64,000 bases of DNA, from assembly GCA_963977005.1 (NCBI GenBank), contig CAXBMQ010000022.1, positions 1 to 64,000 on the forward strand, given 5' to 3'. Source of the stretch: CAXBCP01 sp963977005 (GTDB lineage Bacteria > Pseudomonadota > Alphaproteobacteria > MPNO01 > UBA830). How positions within the stretch are numbered: position 1 is the first letter of the stretch; each line of letters begins with the position of its first letter. The notes under the pieces are model-generated. The model was not told where the DNA came from, did no database searches, and saw only the letters and a program-made list of their open reading frames with translations. Both the position numbers and the translations under genes were made by a program. Shown here one piece after another: positions 1 to 8,801 of this stretch.

Positions 1-902
1 TGCAGCTGCGCAAGGGGCCGAACGTCGTCGGGCCCTTCGGTCTGCTGCAACCCGCCGCCGACGGGCTGAAGCTGCTGATCAAGGAAACGATCATTCCGTC
101 CGGCGCCAACCGGGTGGTATTCATCCTGGCGCCGATGCTGACGTTTATCCTCAGCCTGATCGCCTGGGCGGTGATTCCGTTCGATTCCGGCTGGGTCCTT
201 GCCGATATCAATGTCGGTATCCTGTACCTGTTCGCGATCTCGTCGCTCGGCGTCTACGGCATCATCATGGCCGGGTGGGCGAGTAATTCGAAATACGCCT
301 TCCTCGGCGCCTTGCGCTCCGCCGCGCAGATGGTGTCCTACGAGGTCGCCATCGGGTTCGTGATCATCACGGTGCTGATGTGCGTCGGCTCGCTGAACCT
401 GACCGACGTGGTCATGGCGCAGCAGGGCAGCGGCTTCTGGAACTGGTACTGGCTGCCGCTGTTCCCGATGTTCATCATCTTCTTTATTTCTGCGCTGGCC
501 GAAACCAACCGCCATCCGTTCGATCTGCCCGAAGCGGAAGCCGAGCTCGTGTCCGGCTATAACGTCGAATATTCGGCGATGACCTTTGCCCTGTTTTTCC
601 TCGGCGAATACGCGAACATGATTTTGATGAGCGGGATGACCGTCATCCTGTTCATGGGCGGCTGGCTGCCGCCGATCGATATCGCGCCGTTCAACTGGAT
701 TCCGGGCGTTATCTGGTTCGCCGCCAAGATCGCGCTCTGCCTGTTCGTGTTCCTGTGGGTGCGGGCGACGTTCCCGCGCTACCGCTACGATCAGCTGATG
801 CGTCTCGGCTGGAAAGTCTTCCTGCCGTTCTCGCTGCTCTGGGTGGTCGTTACCGCAGGTGCGCTGATCGCGTTCGACTGGCTTCCGAAAGCGGCGGGTT
901 AA
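1..902 (+). CDS. nuoH: NADH-quinone oxidoreductase subunit H (5' partial)
   Basis: Membrane subunit of respiratory complex I that forms much of the quinone-binding cavity where the peripheral arm meets the membrane arm. The gene enters from outside the window: the frame is open from base 3 and 299 residues are visible, so roughly the first 40 residues of a normal NuoH are missing. The family hallmark is the acidic loop AETNRHPFDLPEAEAELVSG (encoded about 500-560), which lines the quinone site, and hydrophobic segments surround it. An ATG within the visible part is internal and not the start. It is followed after 15 bases by nuoI in the usual nuo order. Confidence 0.97.
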   Translation, partial: QLRKGPNVVGPFGLLQPAADGLKLLIKETIIPSGANRVVFILAPMLTFILSLIAWAVIPFDSGWVLADINVGILYLFAISSLGVYGIIMAGWASNSKYAFLGALRSAAQMVSYEVAIGFVIITVLMCVGSLNLTDVVMAQQGSGFWNWYWLPLFPMFIIFFISALAETNRHPFDLPEAEAELVSGYNVEYSAMTFALFFLGEYANMILMSGMTVILFMGGWLPPIDIAPFNWIPGVIWFAAKIALCLFVFLWVRATFPRYRYDQLMRLGWKVFLPFSLLWVVVTAGALIAFDWLPKAAG

Positions 903-917
903 GGGAAGGAAATACAG

Positions 918-1406
918 ATGTCGTTTATCAAAAAATCTTCCCGTGCTCTGCTGCTGACCGAGCTTGTCTCCGGCATGGCGCTGACGCTGAAATACATGTT
1001 CAAGCCGAAGGTGACGGTGAACTACCCGTTCGAAAAAGGCCCGTTGAGCCCGCGTTTTCGCGGCGAGCATGCGCTGCGGCGCTATCCGAACGGCGAGGAA
1101 CGCTGCATTGCCTGCAAGCTCTGCGAAGCAATCTGCCCGGCGCAGGCGATCACCATCGAGGCCGAACCCCGTGCCGATGGCAGCCGCCGGACGACACGCT
1201 ACGACATCGATATGACAAAGTGCATCTATTGCGGTTTCTGCGAGGAAGCCTGCCCGGTGGATGCGATCGTCGAAGGCCCCAATTTCGAATTCGCGACCGA
1301 GACGCGAGAGGAACTGATGTACAACAAGGACAAGCTTCTTGCGAACGGCGAACAGTGGGAGGGCCATCTCGCGCAGCGCCTTTCCGCGGACGCGCCGTAC
1401 CGGTAA
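918..1406 (+). CDS. nuoI: NADH-quinone oxidoreductase subunit I
   Basis: Peripheral-arm ferredoxin-like subunit of complex I that carries clusters N6a and N6b and passes electrons towards N2. The 162 residues contain two complete 4Fe-4S motifs, CIACKLCEAICP (C63, C66, C69, C73) and CIYCGFCEEACP (C102, C105, C108, C112). Length and motif spacing are those of alphaproteobacterial NuoI and mitochondrial TYKY. An AAGGAAG ribosome binding site lies just before the ATG. It sits between nuoH and nuoJ. Confidence 0.98.
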   Translation: MSFIKKSSRALLLTELVSGMALTLKYMFKPKVTVNYPFEKGPLSPRFRGEHALRRYPNGEERCIACKLCEAICPAQAITIEAEPRADGSRRTTRYDIDMTKCIYCGFCEEACPVDAIVEGPNFEFATETREELMYNKDKLLANGEQWEGHLAQRLSADAPYR

Positions 1407-1416
1407 GGCAGGCAGC

Positions 1417-2031
1417 ATGATCATTCAGACCCTTGCCTTTTACGCCTTCGCCGCGGTGACCGTGGCGGCCGGCGTCATGGTGATTTCCGCCCGGAACCCC
1501 GTGCATTCGGTGCTGTTCCTGATCCTGGCGTTCTTCAACGCCGCCGGGCTTTTCGTGCTGATGGGGGCGGAATTCATCGCGATGATCCTGGTGATCGTCT
1601 ATGTCGGCGCCGTTGCGGTGCTGTTCCTGTTCGTCGTGATGATGCTCGATATCAACTTCGTCGAACTGCGGCAGGGATTCCTGCAATACCTGCCGATCGG
1701 CGCACTGGTCGGGCTTGTCCTGCTGGCGGAACTGGTGCTGATTTTCGGCAGCTGGATCGTCGCACCGGACTCAGGTGAACGCGCCGCATCGCCAACGCCG
1801 CTTCTGACCGAGACCACCAATACCAATGCGCTCGGCCAGATTCTCTATACCGACTACGTGTTCCTGTTCCAGACCGCCGGGCTGATCCTGCTGGTAGCCA
1901 TGGTCGGCGCCATCGTGCTGACGCTCAGGTCGCGCGAAGGGGTGAAGCGCCAGCGGATCGGCGCGCAGATATCGCGCACCCGCGAGGAATCGGTCGAAAT
2001 CAAGCAGATCGAACCGGGGAGCGGGGTCTGA
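1417..2031 (+). CDS. nuoJ: NADH-quinone oxidoreductase subunit J
   Basis: Hydrophobic membrane-arm subunit of complex I, 204 residues, in a proton-translocating part of the complex. The frame is open further upstream, but the start is set at ATG 1417 (MIIQTLAFYAFA), 10 bases after nuoI, because the upstream extension is basic, non-conserved and lies inside nuoI. Typical NuoJ features are VHSVLFLILAFFNAAGLFVL and the glycine-rich VIVYVGAVAVLFLFVVMML helix. The stop shares one base with the nuoK start, suggesting translational coupling. Confidence 0.96.
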   Translation: MIIQTLAFYAFAAVTVAAGVMVISARNPVHSVLFLILAFFNAAGLFVLMGAEFIAMILVIVYVGAVAVLFLFVVMMLDINFVELRQGFLQYLPIGALVGLVLLAELVLIFGSWIVAPDSGERAASPTPLLTETTNTNALGQILYTDYVFLFQTAGLILLVAMVGAIVLTLRSREGVKRQRIGAQISRTREESVEIKQIEPGSGV

Positions 2032-2342
2032 TGATGGAAATCGGTCTTTCCCATTACCTGACGGTGGCGGCAATCCTGTTCACGCTGGGCATTTTCGGCA
2101 TTTTCCTGAACCGGAAGAATGTCATCATCATCCTGATGTCGGTCGAACTGATCCTGCTTGCGGTCAATATCAACCTGGTGGCGTTCTCCGTTCACCTGAA
2201 CGATCTGACCGGACAGGTATTCGCCCTGTTCGTGCTGGCCATTGCCGCGGCGGAGGCTGCCATCGGGCTCGCAATTATCGTCGTTTACTTCCGAAATCGC
2301 GGCTCCATCGCGGTTGAAGATATCAACCTGATGAAGGGCTAG
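2031..2342 (+). CDS. nuoK: NADH-quinone oxidoreductase subunit K
   Basis: Small membrane subunit of complex I, three transmembrane helices in about 102 residues. The sequence opens ATGATG; the second ATG (2034) gives MEIGLSHYLTVAAILFTLG, the usual NuoK start, while the first overlaps the nuoJ stop. Conserved features include the acidic helix MSVELILLAVNINLVAFS and AIAAAEAAIGLAIIV, which carry the two membrane glutamates needed for proton transfer. nuoL follows after 6 bases. Confidence 0.96.
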   Translation: MMEIGLSHYLTVAAILFTLGIFGIFLNRKNVIIILMSVELILLAVNINLVAFSVHLNDLTGQVFALFVLAIAAAEAAIGLAIIVVYFRNRGSIAVEDINLMKG

Positions 2343-2348
2343 GGCCGG

Positions 2349-4280
2349 ATGTACGCGCTTGCCATATTCCTGCCGCTGATCGGGGCCATTCTCGCCGGGT
2401 TCGGCGGACGCTGGCTGCAGGATCGCGGCGCCCAGATCGTCACCTGCGTCTGCATGCTGATCTCTGCCGCCATTTCCTGTGTCATCCTGGCCGAGGTCGC
2501 CCTTGGCGGGGCGCCACGGACGATCGAGCTGTTCTCGTGGATCAGTTCGGGCACGTTCGACGTCAACTGGACGCTGCGCTTCGATACGCTGACCGCGGTG
2601 ATGGTCTTTGTCGTTACCGTTGTCTCGTCGATGGTGCATGTCTATTCGGTCGGCTATATGAGCCACGATCCGCATATCCCGCGTTTCATGGCCTATCTCG
2701 GCTTTTTCACGTTCTTCATGCTGATGCTGGTCACGGCGGACAACCTGCTGCAGATGTTCTTCGGCTGGGAAGGCGTGGGGCTGTGTTCCTACCTGTTGAT
2801 CGGGTTCTGGTACGACAAACCGGAAGCGAACGCGGCGGCGATCAAGGCATTCGTCGTTAACCGCGTGGGCGATTTCGGGTTTGCGCTGGGCATCATGGGC
2901 GTGTTCCTGTTGTTCAACTCGATCAGCTTCGAGACCATTTTTGCCGCCGCGCCCGACAAGGCGCAGGCGACGATACATTTCCTCGGTTACGAGATGCACG
3001 CAATGACAACGCTGTGCGTCCTGCTGTTCATCGGGGCGATGGGCAAATCGGCCCAGCTCGGGCTGCATACCTGGCTGCCGGACGCGATGGAGGGCCCGAC
3101 GCCGGTCTCGGCACTTATCCACGCGGCGACGATGGTCACCGCCGGCGTGTTCATGGTCGCGCGTCTTTCTCCGCTGTTCGAGCATGCGCCGTCGGCCCTG
3201 ATGTTGGTGACGATCGTCGGCGCGACGACCGCGTTGTTCGCGGCGACCGTTGCCCTGTGCCAGACCGATATCAAACGCGTGATCGCCTATTCGACCTGCA
3301 GCCAGCTCGGCTACATGTTCTTTGCCTGCGGTGTGTCGGCCTATTCGGCGGGGATCTTCCATCTGACCACGCATGCCTTCTTCAAGGCGCTCTTGTTCCT
3401 TGGCGCCGGCTCGGTCATCCACGCGATGTCGTCCGAGCAGGATATGCGCAAGATGGGCGGGATCTGGAAGATGATCCCGGTGACCTACACGCTGATGTGG
3501 ATCGGCAGCCTCGCGCTTGCCGGCATTCCGTTCTTTGCCGGGTACTATTCCAAGGACATCATCATCGAAGCGGCGTTTGGCGCCCATAGCGGGGTCGGTA
3601 TCTACGCCTTCTGGATGGGCATCGTCGCCGCGATCCTGACGGCGTTCTATTCGTGGCGCCTGATCATCATGACGTTCCACGGCGAAAGCCGGGCGGACGA
3701 GAAGACGCTCGCCCATGTGCATGAATCGCCCAAGGTGATGCTGATTCCGTTGCTGGTTCTCGCCGCCGGGGCGATTTTCGCCGGCTGGCTGGGCTATGAA
3801 TACTTTGTCGGTCACGACATGAAGGCATTCTGGGGCAATTCGCTCTATGTCCTGCCGGGGACCGACCCGATTGCCGCGGCGCATCATGTGCCGGGCTGGG
3901 TCAAGCTGCTGCCGATCATTGTCGCCGTCGTCGGCATTATCGCGGCGTATTACGCCTACATGATGAACAAGGACCTGCCCGGCAAAGTCGCCGCGCGTTT
4001 CCAGGGAATTTACCGGTTCCTGCTGAACAAATGGTATTTCGACGAATTGTACGACTTCCTTTTCGTGCGTCCCTCCCACCGGCTCGGCCGCGCCCTGTGG
4101 AAAGACGGCGACGGCGCCGTGATCGACGGGCTCGGCCCCGACGGCGTGGCATCCGCGGCGCGCTATGTGGCCGAGCGTGTTGCCCGGCTGCAGTCGGGTT
4201 TCGTGTACCACTACGCCTTTGCGATGCTGATCGGCGTCGCCGGGATCGTGACCTGGTACCTGTTTACGAGAGCGGGGTAG
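2349..4280 (+). CDS. nuoL: NADH-quinone oxidoreductase subunit L
   Basis: Distal antiporter-like, proton-pumping subunit of complex I; 643 residues, normal for NuoL. The antiporter core contains the conserved glutamate segment MFFGWEGVGLCSYLLIGFW and the lysine/proline segment GKSAQLGLHTWLPDAMEGPT. The C-terminal 150 or so residues are the long lateral-helix region with a final membrane segment that distinguishes NuoL from NuoM and NuoN. It lies 6 bases after nuoK and 4 bases before nuoM. Confidence 0.98.
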   Translation: MYALAIFLPLIGAILAGFGGRWLQDRGAQIVTCVCMLISAAISCVILAEVALGGAPRTIELFSWISSGTFDVNWTLRFDTLTAVMVFVVTVVSSMVHVYSVGYMSHDPHIPRFMAYLGFFTFFMLMLVTADNLLQMFFGWEGVGLCSYLLIGFWYDKPEANAAAIKAFVVNRVGDFGFALGIMGVFLLFNSISFETIFAAAPDKAQATIHFLGYEMHAMTTLCVLLFIGAMGKSAQLGLHTWLPDAMEGPTPVSALIHAATMVTAGVFMVARLSPLFEHAPSALMLVTIVGATTALFAATVALCQTDIKRVIAYSTCSQLGYMFFACGVSAYSAGIFHLTTHAFFKALLFLGAGSVIHAMSSEQDMRKMGGIWKMIPVTYTLMWIGSLALAGIPFFAGYYSKDIIIEAAFGAHSGVGIYAFWMGIVAAILTAFYSWRLIIMTFHGESRADEKTLAHVHESPKVMLIPLLVLAAGAIFAGWLGYEYFVGHDMKAFWGNSLYVLPGTDPIAAAHHVPGWVKLLPIIVAVVGIIAAYYAYMMNKDLPGKVAARFQGIYRFLLNKWYFDELYDFLFVRPSHRLGRALWKDGDGAVIDGLGPDGVASAARYVAERVARLQSGFVYHYAFAMLIGVAGIVTWYLFTRAG

Positions 4281-4284
4281 GGAC

Positions 4285-5799
4285 ATGATCGATTTTCCCA
4301 TCCTTACGCTGACCACGTTCCTGCCGCTGATCGGCGCGCTGGCCATCCTGCTTATCCGTGGCGACGAGAAGATCGTCGCGCGCAACGCCCGGGCGACGGC
4401 GCTCTGGACCTCGCTGGCGACATTCGTCGTATCGATCTTCCTCTGGGTCGGGTTCGACAATTCGACGGCTGATTTCCAGTTTGTCGAGAAAGTCGCCTGG
4501 ATCCCGTCTTTCGGCCTGAACTATCACATGGGCGTCGACGGCATTTCGGTGTTTTTCGTCATCCTGTCGACCTTCCTGACCCCGATCTGCATCCTGGCGA
4601 GCTGGGAATCGATCCAGCACCGGGTCAAGGAATACATGATCGCGTTTCTGGTTCTGGAGACGCTCATGGTCGGGATGTTCTGCGCGCTCGACTTCATCCT
4701 GTTCTATATCTTCTTCGAGGCCGTGCTGATCCCGATGTTCCTGATTATCGGGATCTGGGGCGGCGGCCGGCGTGTCTACGCGGCGTTCAAGTTCTTCCTC
4801 TATACGCTGACCGGTTCCGTCCTCATGCTGATCGCCATTCTTGCGATCTATTTCGATGCGGAAACCACCGATATTCCGACCCTGCTGAAGACGGTCCTCG
4901 ATCCGCGGATGCAGCTCTGGCTCTGGCTCGCCTTTTTCGCCAGTTTCGCCGTCAAGGTGCCGATGTGGCCGGTCCATACCTGGCTGCCGGACGCCCATGT
5001 CGAAGCGCCCACCGCGGGCTCTGTCATTCTGGCGGGTGTGCTGCTCAAAATGGGCGCCTACGGCTTCCTGCGGTTCTCGGTTCCGATGCTGCCCTATGCG
5101 ACCGATTTCTTCACGCCGCTGATCTTCACGCTGTCGATCGTTGCGATCATCTACACCTCGCTCGTCGCCCTTGCGCAGGAAGACATGAAAAAGCTGATTG
5201 CGTATTCGTCGGTCGCACACATGGGGTTTGTGACCCTGGGCATCTTTTCGCTGAACTTCCAGGGGGTTCAGGGCGCCGTATTCCAGATGATCAGCCATGG
5301 TATCGTCTCCGGCGCGCTGTTTCTCTGCGTCGGCGTGATTTACGACCGCATTCACACGCGGGAAATCGCGCGCTATGGCGGACTTGTCGAGCGTATGCCG
5401 AAATACGCCGTCGTTTTCATGGTGTTCATGCTGGCTTCGGTCGGTCTGCCGGGGACGAGCGGGTTCGTCGGCGAATTCCTGATCCTCGTGGGTGCGTTCC
5501 AGGCAAACACCTGGGTCGCCGCACTCGCAACGACCGGCATCATCCTCGGCGCGGCGTACATGCTGTATCTCTATCGCCGGGTGATTTTCGGGAAACTGAA
5601 GAAAGAGGACCTCAAATCGATCCTCGATCTTAATGTGCGCGAAATCGCGATATTCGTGCCGCTCATTATCGTGACGATCTGGATGGGTATCTGGCCTGCG
5701 CCGTTCCTCGAAGTGATGGACGCGTCGATTGCCAATCTTATCGAGCAGCACAAGACCGCGATGAATGCGCTGCAATCCGTCAGCTTTGCGGGTAAATAG
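4285..5799 (+). CDS. nuoM: NADH-quinone oxidoreductase subunit M
   Basis: Second antiporter-like proton-pumping subunit of complex I, 504 residues. The pump helices are recognisable from FFEAVLIPMFLIIGIWGG (conserved Glu) and VKVPMWPVHTWLPDAHVEAP (conserved Lys and the TWLPDAH signature). A conserved lysine follows in QEDMKKLIAYSSVAHMGF. It is tightly packed between nuoL and nuoN, so co-transcribed. Confidence 0.98.
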   Translation: MIDFPILTLTTFLPLIGALAILLIRGDEKIVARNARATALWTSLATFVVSIFLWVGFDNSTADFQFVEKVAWIPSFGLNYHMGVDGISVFFVILSTFLTPICILASWESIQHRVKEYMIAFLVLETLMVGMFCALDFILFYIFFEAVLIPMFLIIGIWGGGRRVYAAFKFFLYTLTGSVLMLIAILAIYFDAETTDIPTLLKTVLDPRMQLWLWLAFFASFAVKVPMWPVHTWLPDAHVEAPTAGSVILAGVLLKMGAYGFLRFSVPMLPYATDFFTPLIFTLSIVAIIYTSLVALAQEDMKKLIAYSSVAHMGFVTLGIFSLNFQGVQGAVFQMISHGIVSGALFLCVGVIYDRIHTREIARYGGLVERMPKYAVVFMVFMLASVGLPGTSGFVGEFLILVGAFQANTWVAALATTGIILGAAYMLYLYRRVIFGKLKKEDLKSILDLNVREIAIFVPLIIVTIWMGIWPAPFLEVMDASIANLIEQHKTAMNALQSVSFAGK

Positions 5800-5813
5800 G
5801 CGGGAATAGCAGA

Positions 5814-7265
5814 ATGGTCACCTCAGCCGATCTTTACACAATCCTGCCGGAACTTATCCTGGCCATTCTTGCGATGGCGCTGCTGATGTACGGTGTGTTT
5901 CGCGGCGACAAAGCCGTAACCAGCGTATCGTGGCTTGCCGTTGGTACGCTTGCCATCGCCGCGATCGCCATTTCCGCCTCGCCGGATGCAACGCAGGCGG
6001 CTTTCCGCGGACAGCTTGTCGTCGACCAGTTCGCAACTTTCATGAAACTGCTGATTCTGCTGGGCTCGGCGCTCGCGATCGTCATGTCGATGAATTACAA
6101 CGAGCGCGAGGGCATCGGGCGGTTCGAATTCCCCGTGCTTATCCTGTTCGCTTCGCTCGGCATGCTGTTGATGGTGTCGGCCAACGATCTGCTCTCGCTT
6201 TACGTGGGCCTCGAGCTGCAGAGTCTGTCGCTCTATGTGATCGCGGCCTTCCGGCGGGATTCGACCAAGTCGTCCGAAGCGGGGCTGAAATATTTCGTCC
6301 TCGGCGCATTGTCGTCGGGCATGCTGCTTTACGGCGCATCGATGATTTATGGCTTCGCTGGCACAACGCAGTTCGACAAGCTGGCGACGCTGTTTACCGG
6401 TCCGAACGCGGATCCGGGCGTCGGCGTTATCGTCGGCCTGGTCTTCCTGCTTGCCGGTCTTGCCTTCAAGGTGTCCGCGGTGCCGTTCCATATGTGGACG
6501 CCCGACGTTTACGAAGGCGCGCCGACCCCGGTGACGGCTTTCTTTGCCGTGGCGCCGAAAATCGCGGCGATCGCATTGCTCGTGCGTACCATGGTCGGGC
6601 CGTTCGGCGAGCTGTTCGGCCAATGGCAGCAGATCGTCATCTTCATTTCGATTGCGTCGATGCTTCTGGGCGCGCTGGCGGCAATCTGGCAGACCAATAT
6701 CAAGCGTCTCATGGCATACAGTTCCATCGGCCACGTCGGCTATGCGCTGGTCGGGCTTGCCGCGGGCTCCGAAGAGGGCATTCGCGGTATCGGTGTATAC
6801 ATGGCGATCTATCTCGCCATGAATATCGGTACCTTCTGCTGCATCCTGTCGATGCGCCGCCAGGGCGTAATGGTCGAAGGGATCAGCGACCTTGCCGGGC
6901 TTGCCCGCAATCATCCGATGATGGCGGCCGCCATGGCGATCTTCATGTTTTCGATGGCGGGTATCCCGCCGCTTGCCGGGTTCTTCGGCAAGCTCTACGT
7001 GTTCATGGCCGCGGTCAATGAAGGGCTCTACGTACTTGCGATCATTGGTGTTCTGACCAGCGTGATCGGCGCGTTCTACTACCTGCGCATTATCAAGGTC
7101 ATGTATTTCGACGAGCCCGCCGATGCGTTCGACAGGACGGCCGGCCGCGAAGTCGGCACGATCATGGCGATATCGGGTCTGTTCACGCTGCTGTTCTTCG
7201 TTTTCCCGACCCCGATCGTCGGCGCGGCGAGCAGGGCGGCGGCGGTGCTGTTTTCCGCAGGATAG
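5814..7265 (+). CDS. nuoN: NADH-quinone oxidoreductase subunit N
   Basis: Third antiporter-like proton-pumping subunit, 483 residues, last gene of the nuo operon. Signatures: LYVGLELQSLSLYVIAAF (membrane Glu) and FKVSAVPFHMWTPDVYEGAP (pump lysine and TPDVYEG, diagnostic for NuoN), then IKRLMAYSSIGHVGYALVG. The ATG lies 14 bases after the nuoM stop. The next gene, birA, starts one base after its stop codon, so transcription probably continues into the cofactor genes. Confidence 0.98.
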   Translation: MVTSADLYTILPELILAILAMALLMYGVFRGDKAVTSVSWLAVGTLAIAAIAISASPDATQAAFRGQLVVDQFATFMKLLILLGSALAIVMSMNYNEREGIGRFEFPVLILFASLGMLLMVSANDLLSLYVGLELQSLSLYVIAAFRRDSTKSSEAGLKYFVLGALSSGMLLYGASMIYGFAGTTQFDKLATLFTGPNADPGVGVIVGLVFLLAGLAFKVSAVPFHMWTPDVYEGAPTPVTAFFAVAPKIAAIALLVRTMVGPFGELFGQWQQIVIFISIASMLLGALAAIWQTNIKRLMAYSSIGHVGYALVGLAAGSEEGIRGIGVYMAIYLAMNIGTFCCILSMRRQGVMVEGISDLAGLARNHPMMAAAMAIFMFSMAGIPPLAGFFGKLYVFMAAVNEGLYVLAIIGVLTSVIGAFYYLRIIKVMYFDEPADAFDRTAGREVGTIMAISGLFTLLFFVFPTPIVGAASRAAAVLFSAG

Positions 7266-7266
7266 A

Positions 7267-8022
7267 ATGACTGCCTCACCTGCCGGGGCATTTTCACTGC
7301 CAGACGGGTATATCCTTCACCGGTACGACGAGATCGACGGCACCAATGCCGAAGCGCTCCGCCACGGCGCACCCGACAGGCATGTTTTCGTCGCATCCGG
7401 CCAGACAGCGGGGCGTGGCCGCCAGGGCCGTGAATGGGTGTCCCCCCGGGGAAACCTGTTCGCGACGATCTGCGTGTCCCCTCCGGTTGCCCGGAATCCG
7501 GCACAGCTGGCCTTCGTTGCCGGTCTCGCGGTGCTCGATGCCTTGTCCGAAGCGGCACCGGCCGCGGAGTTAGCGTTCAAATGGCCGAACGACATCCTTG
7601 CCTCGGGGCGAAAAATCTCCGGTATCCTGATTGAAGCAGGCCAAACCGGCTACGCAATCGGCATCGGCGTCAATCTCGTGTCGTCGCCACCGGACGCTGA
7701 CGTCCGGTTCCCGGCGACACACCTTGAATCTGTCGCGGGTGACGATCCGGTGCCCGCATCGGAGCAGCTTCTCGCGGCGATTTGCCGGCATTTTGGCGGC
7801 TGGTTCGACCGTTGGGCGACGGACGGGTTCGAGCCGCTGCGGGCGGTCTGGCTTGCGTCGGCCCACGGGATAGGCGATACCATCGCCGCATCGACGGGCG
7901 CCGGCCGTCTCGAAGGCCGCTTCCAGGGGCTGGACACGGACGGTGCCCTGGTGATCGAAGGTGCCGGCGGCGACATTCATATTGTCGCGGCGGGCGACGT
8001 ATTCTTTCCGGGAGCCGATTGA
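7267..8022 (+). CDS. birA: Biotin--[acetyl-CoA carboxylase] ligase
   Basis: Attaches biotin via biotinyl-AMP to the carrier protein of biotin-dependent carboxylases. The start is ATG 7267, directly after the nuoN stop, giving 251 residues; the longer open frame upstream is nuoN read in another frame. The catalytic motif is SGQTAGRGRQGREWVSP near the N-terminus, followed by the conserved FKWPNDIL segment. There is no N-terminal helix-turn-helix, so this is a monofunctional ligase and not the E. coli-type repressor. coaX follows after 5 bases. Confidence 0.94.
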   Translation: MTASPAGAFSLPDGYILHRYDEIDGTNAEALRHGAPDRHVFVASGQTAGRGRQGREWVSPRGNLFATICVSPPVARNPAQLAFVAGLAVLDALSEAAPAAELAFKWPNDILASGRKISGILIEAGQTGYAIGIGVNLVSSPPDADVRFPATHLESVAGDDPVPASEQLLAAICRHFGGWFDRWATDGFEPLRAVWLASAHGIGDTIAASTGAGRLEGRFQGLDTDGALVIEGAGGDIHIVAAGDVFFPGAD

Positions 8023-8027
8023 GTCCA

Positions 8028-8801
8028 ATGCTTCTAGCCATAGATTCCGGCAATACGAATATCGTCTTCGCCCTGTATGAGGGGGAAAAGCAACGCGGGG
8101 AATGGCGCCGCGCGAACGACTATCGCCGCACGGCGGATGAATACGGCGTCTGGCTGCTGCAATTAATGGCGCTCGCCAAGCTGCATCCTGCGGACGTCGA
8201 CGCCGCGATTATCGCAACCGTCGTGCCGGATACGCTGTTCAGCCTGAAGGGGCTGTGCCGCAACTATTTCCAGGTCGATCCGATGACCGTCGGAGAGACG
8301 GGGATAGAGCTCGGTATCAAGGCGCTGGTGGATTCCCCGGAATCCGTCGGTGCGGATCGCCTGGTAAATGCGGTAGCGGCCCATGAAAAATATGGTGGAC
8401 CCCTGATTATCGTCGATTTCGGTACGGCGACGACCTTCGACGTTATCAACGGGGATGGAGATTATGTCGGCGGCGCGATTGCCCCCGGCATCAACCTGTC
8501 CGTTGAAGCGCTGCACCGGGCTGCGGCGATGTTGCCACGGGTCTCGGTCGAACGCCCGTCTACCGTGATTGGCAAGCGTACCGAGTCGGCGATGCATTCG
8601 GGTATTTACTGGGGTTATGTCGGCTTGATCGAAGGCCTGGTGAAACGTATCCGGGAAGAATTTGGAGAAGATATGCGCGTAATAGCCACCGGCGGTCTTG
8701 CACCGCTGTTCGAAGCGGCAACCGACGCGATCGGCAAGGTCGACGGCGACCTGACACTGCGCGGGCTGATCAGCATTCATGCGCGAAATACCTCTGTATG
8801 A
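8028..8801 (+). CDS. coaX: Type III pantothenate kinase
   Basis: Phosphorylates pantothenate, the first step of coenzyme A synthesis; CoaX enzymes belong to the ASKHA fold and are not inhibited by CoA. ATG 8028 gives 257 residues. Motifs: phosphate loop D6-SGNT at the N-terminus, GADR (108-111) for pantothenate binding, and D130-FGTATTFD. Longer in-frame extension upstream runs into birA and is rejected. The stop overlaps the start of the RNase J gene by four bases (ATGA). Confidence 0.96.
   Translation: MLLAIDSGNTNIVFALYEGEKQRGEWRRANDYRRTADEYGVWLLQLMALAKLHPADVDAAIIATVVPDTLFSLKGLCRNYFQVDPMTVGETGIELGIKALVDSPESVGADRLVNAVAAHEKYGGPLIIVDFGTATTFDVINGDGDYVGGAIAPGINLSVEALHRAAAMLPRVSVERPSTVIGKRTESAMHSGIYWGYVGLIEGLVKRIREEFGEDMRVIATGGLAPLFEAATDAIGKVDGDLTLRGLISIHARNTSV

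Noticed and set aside
1854..4460. An 868-codon open frame on the minus strand opposite nuoJ-nuoL
   Set aside because: Antisense of complex I subunit genes with the usual low-complexity charged composition; no conserved motif.
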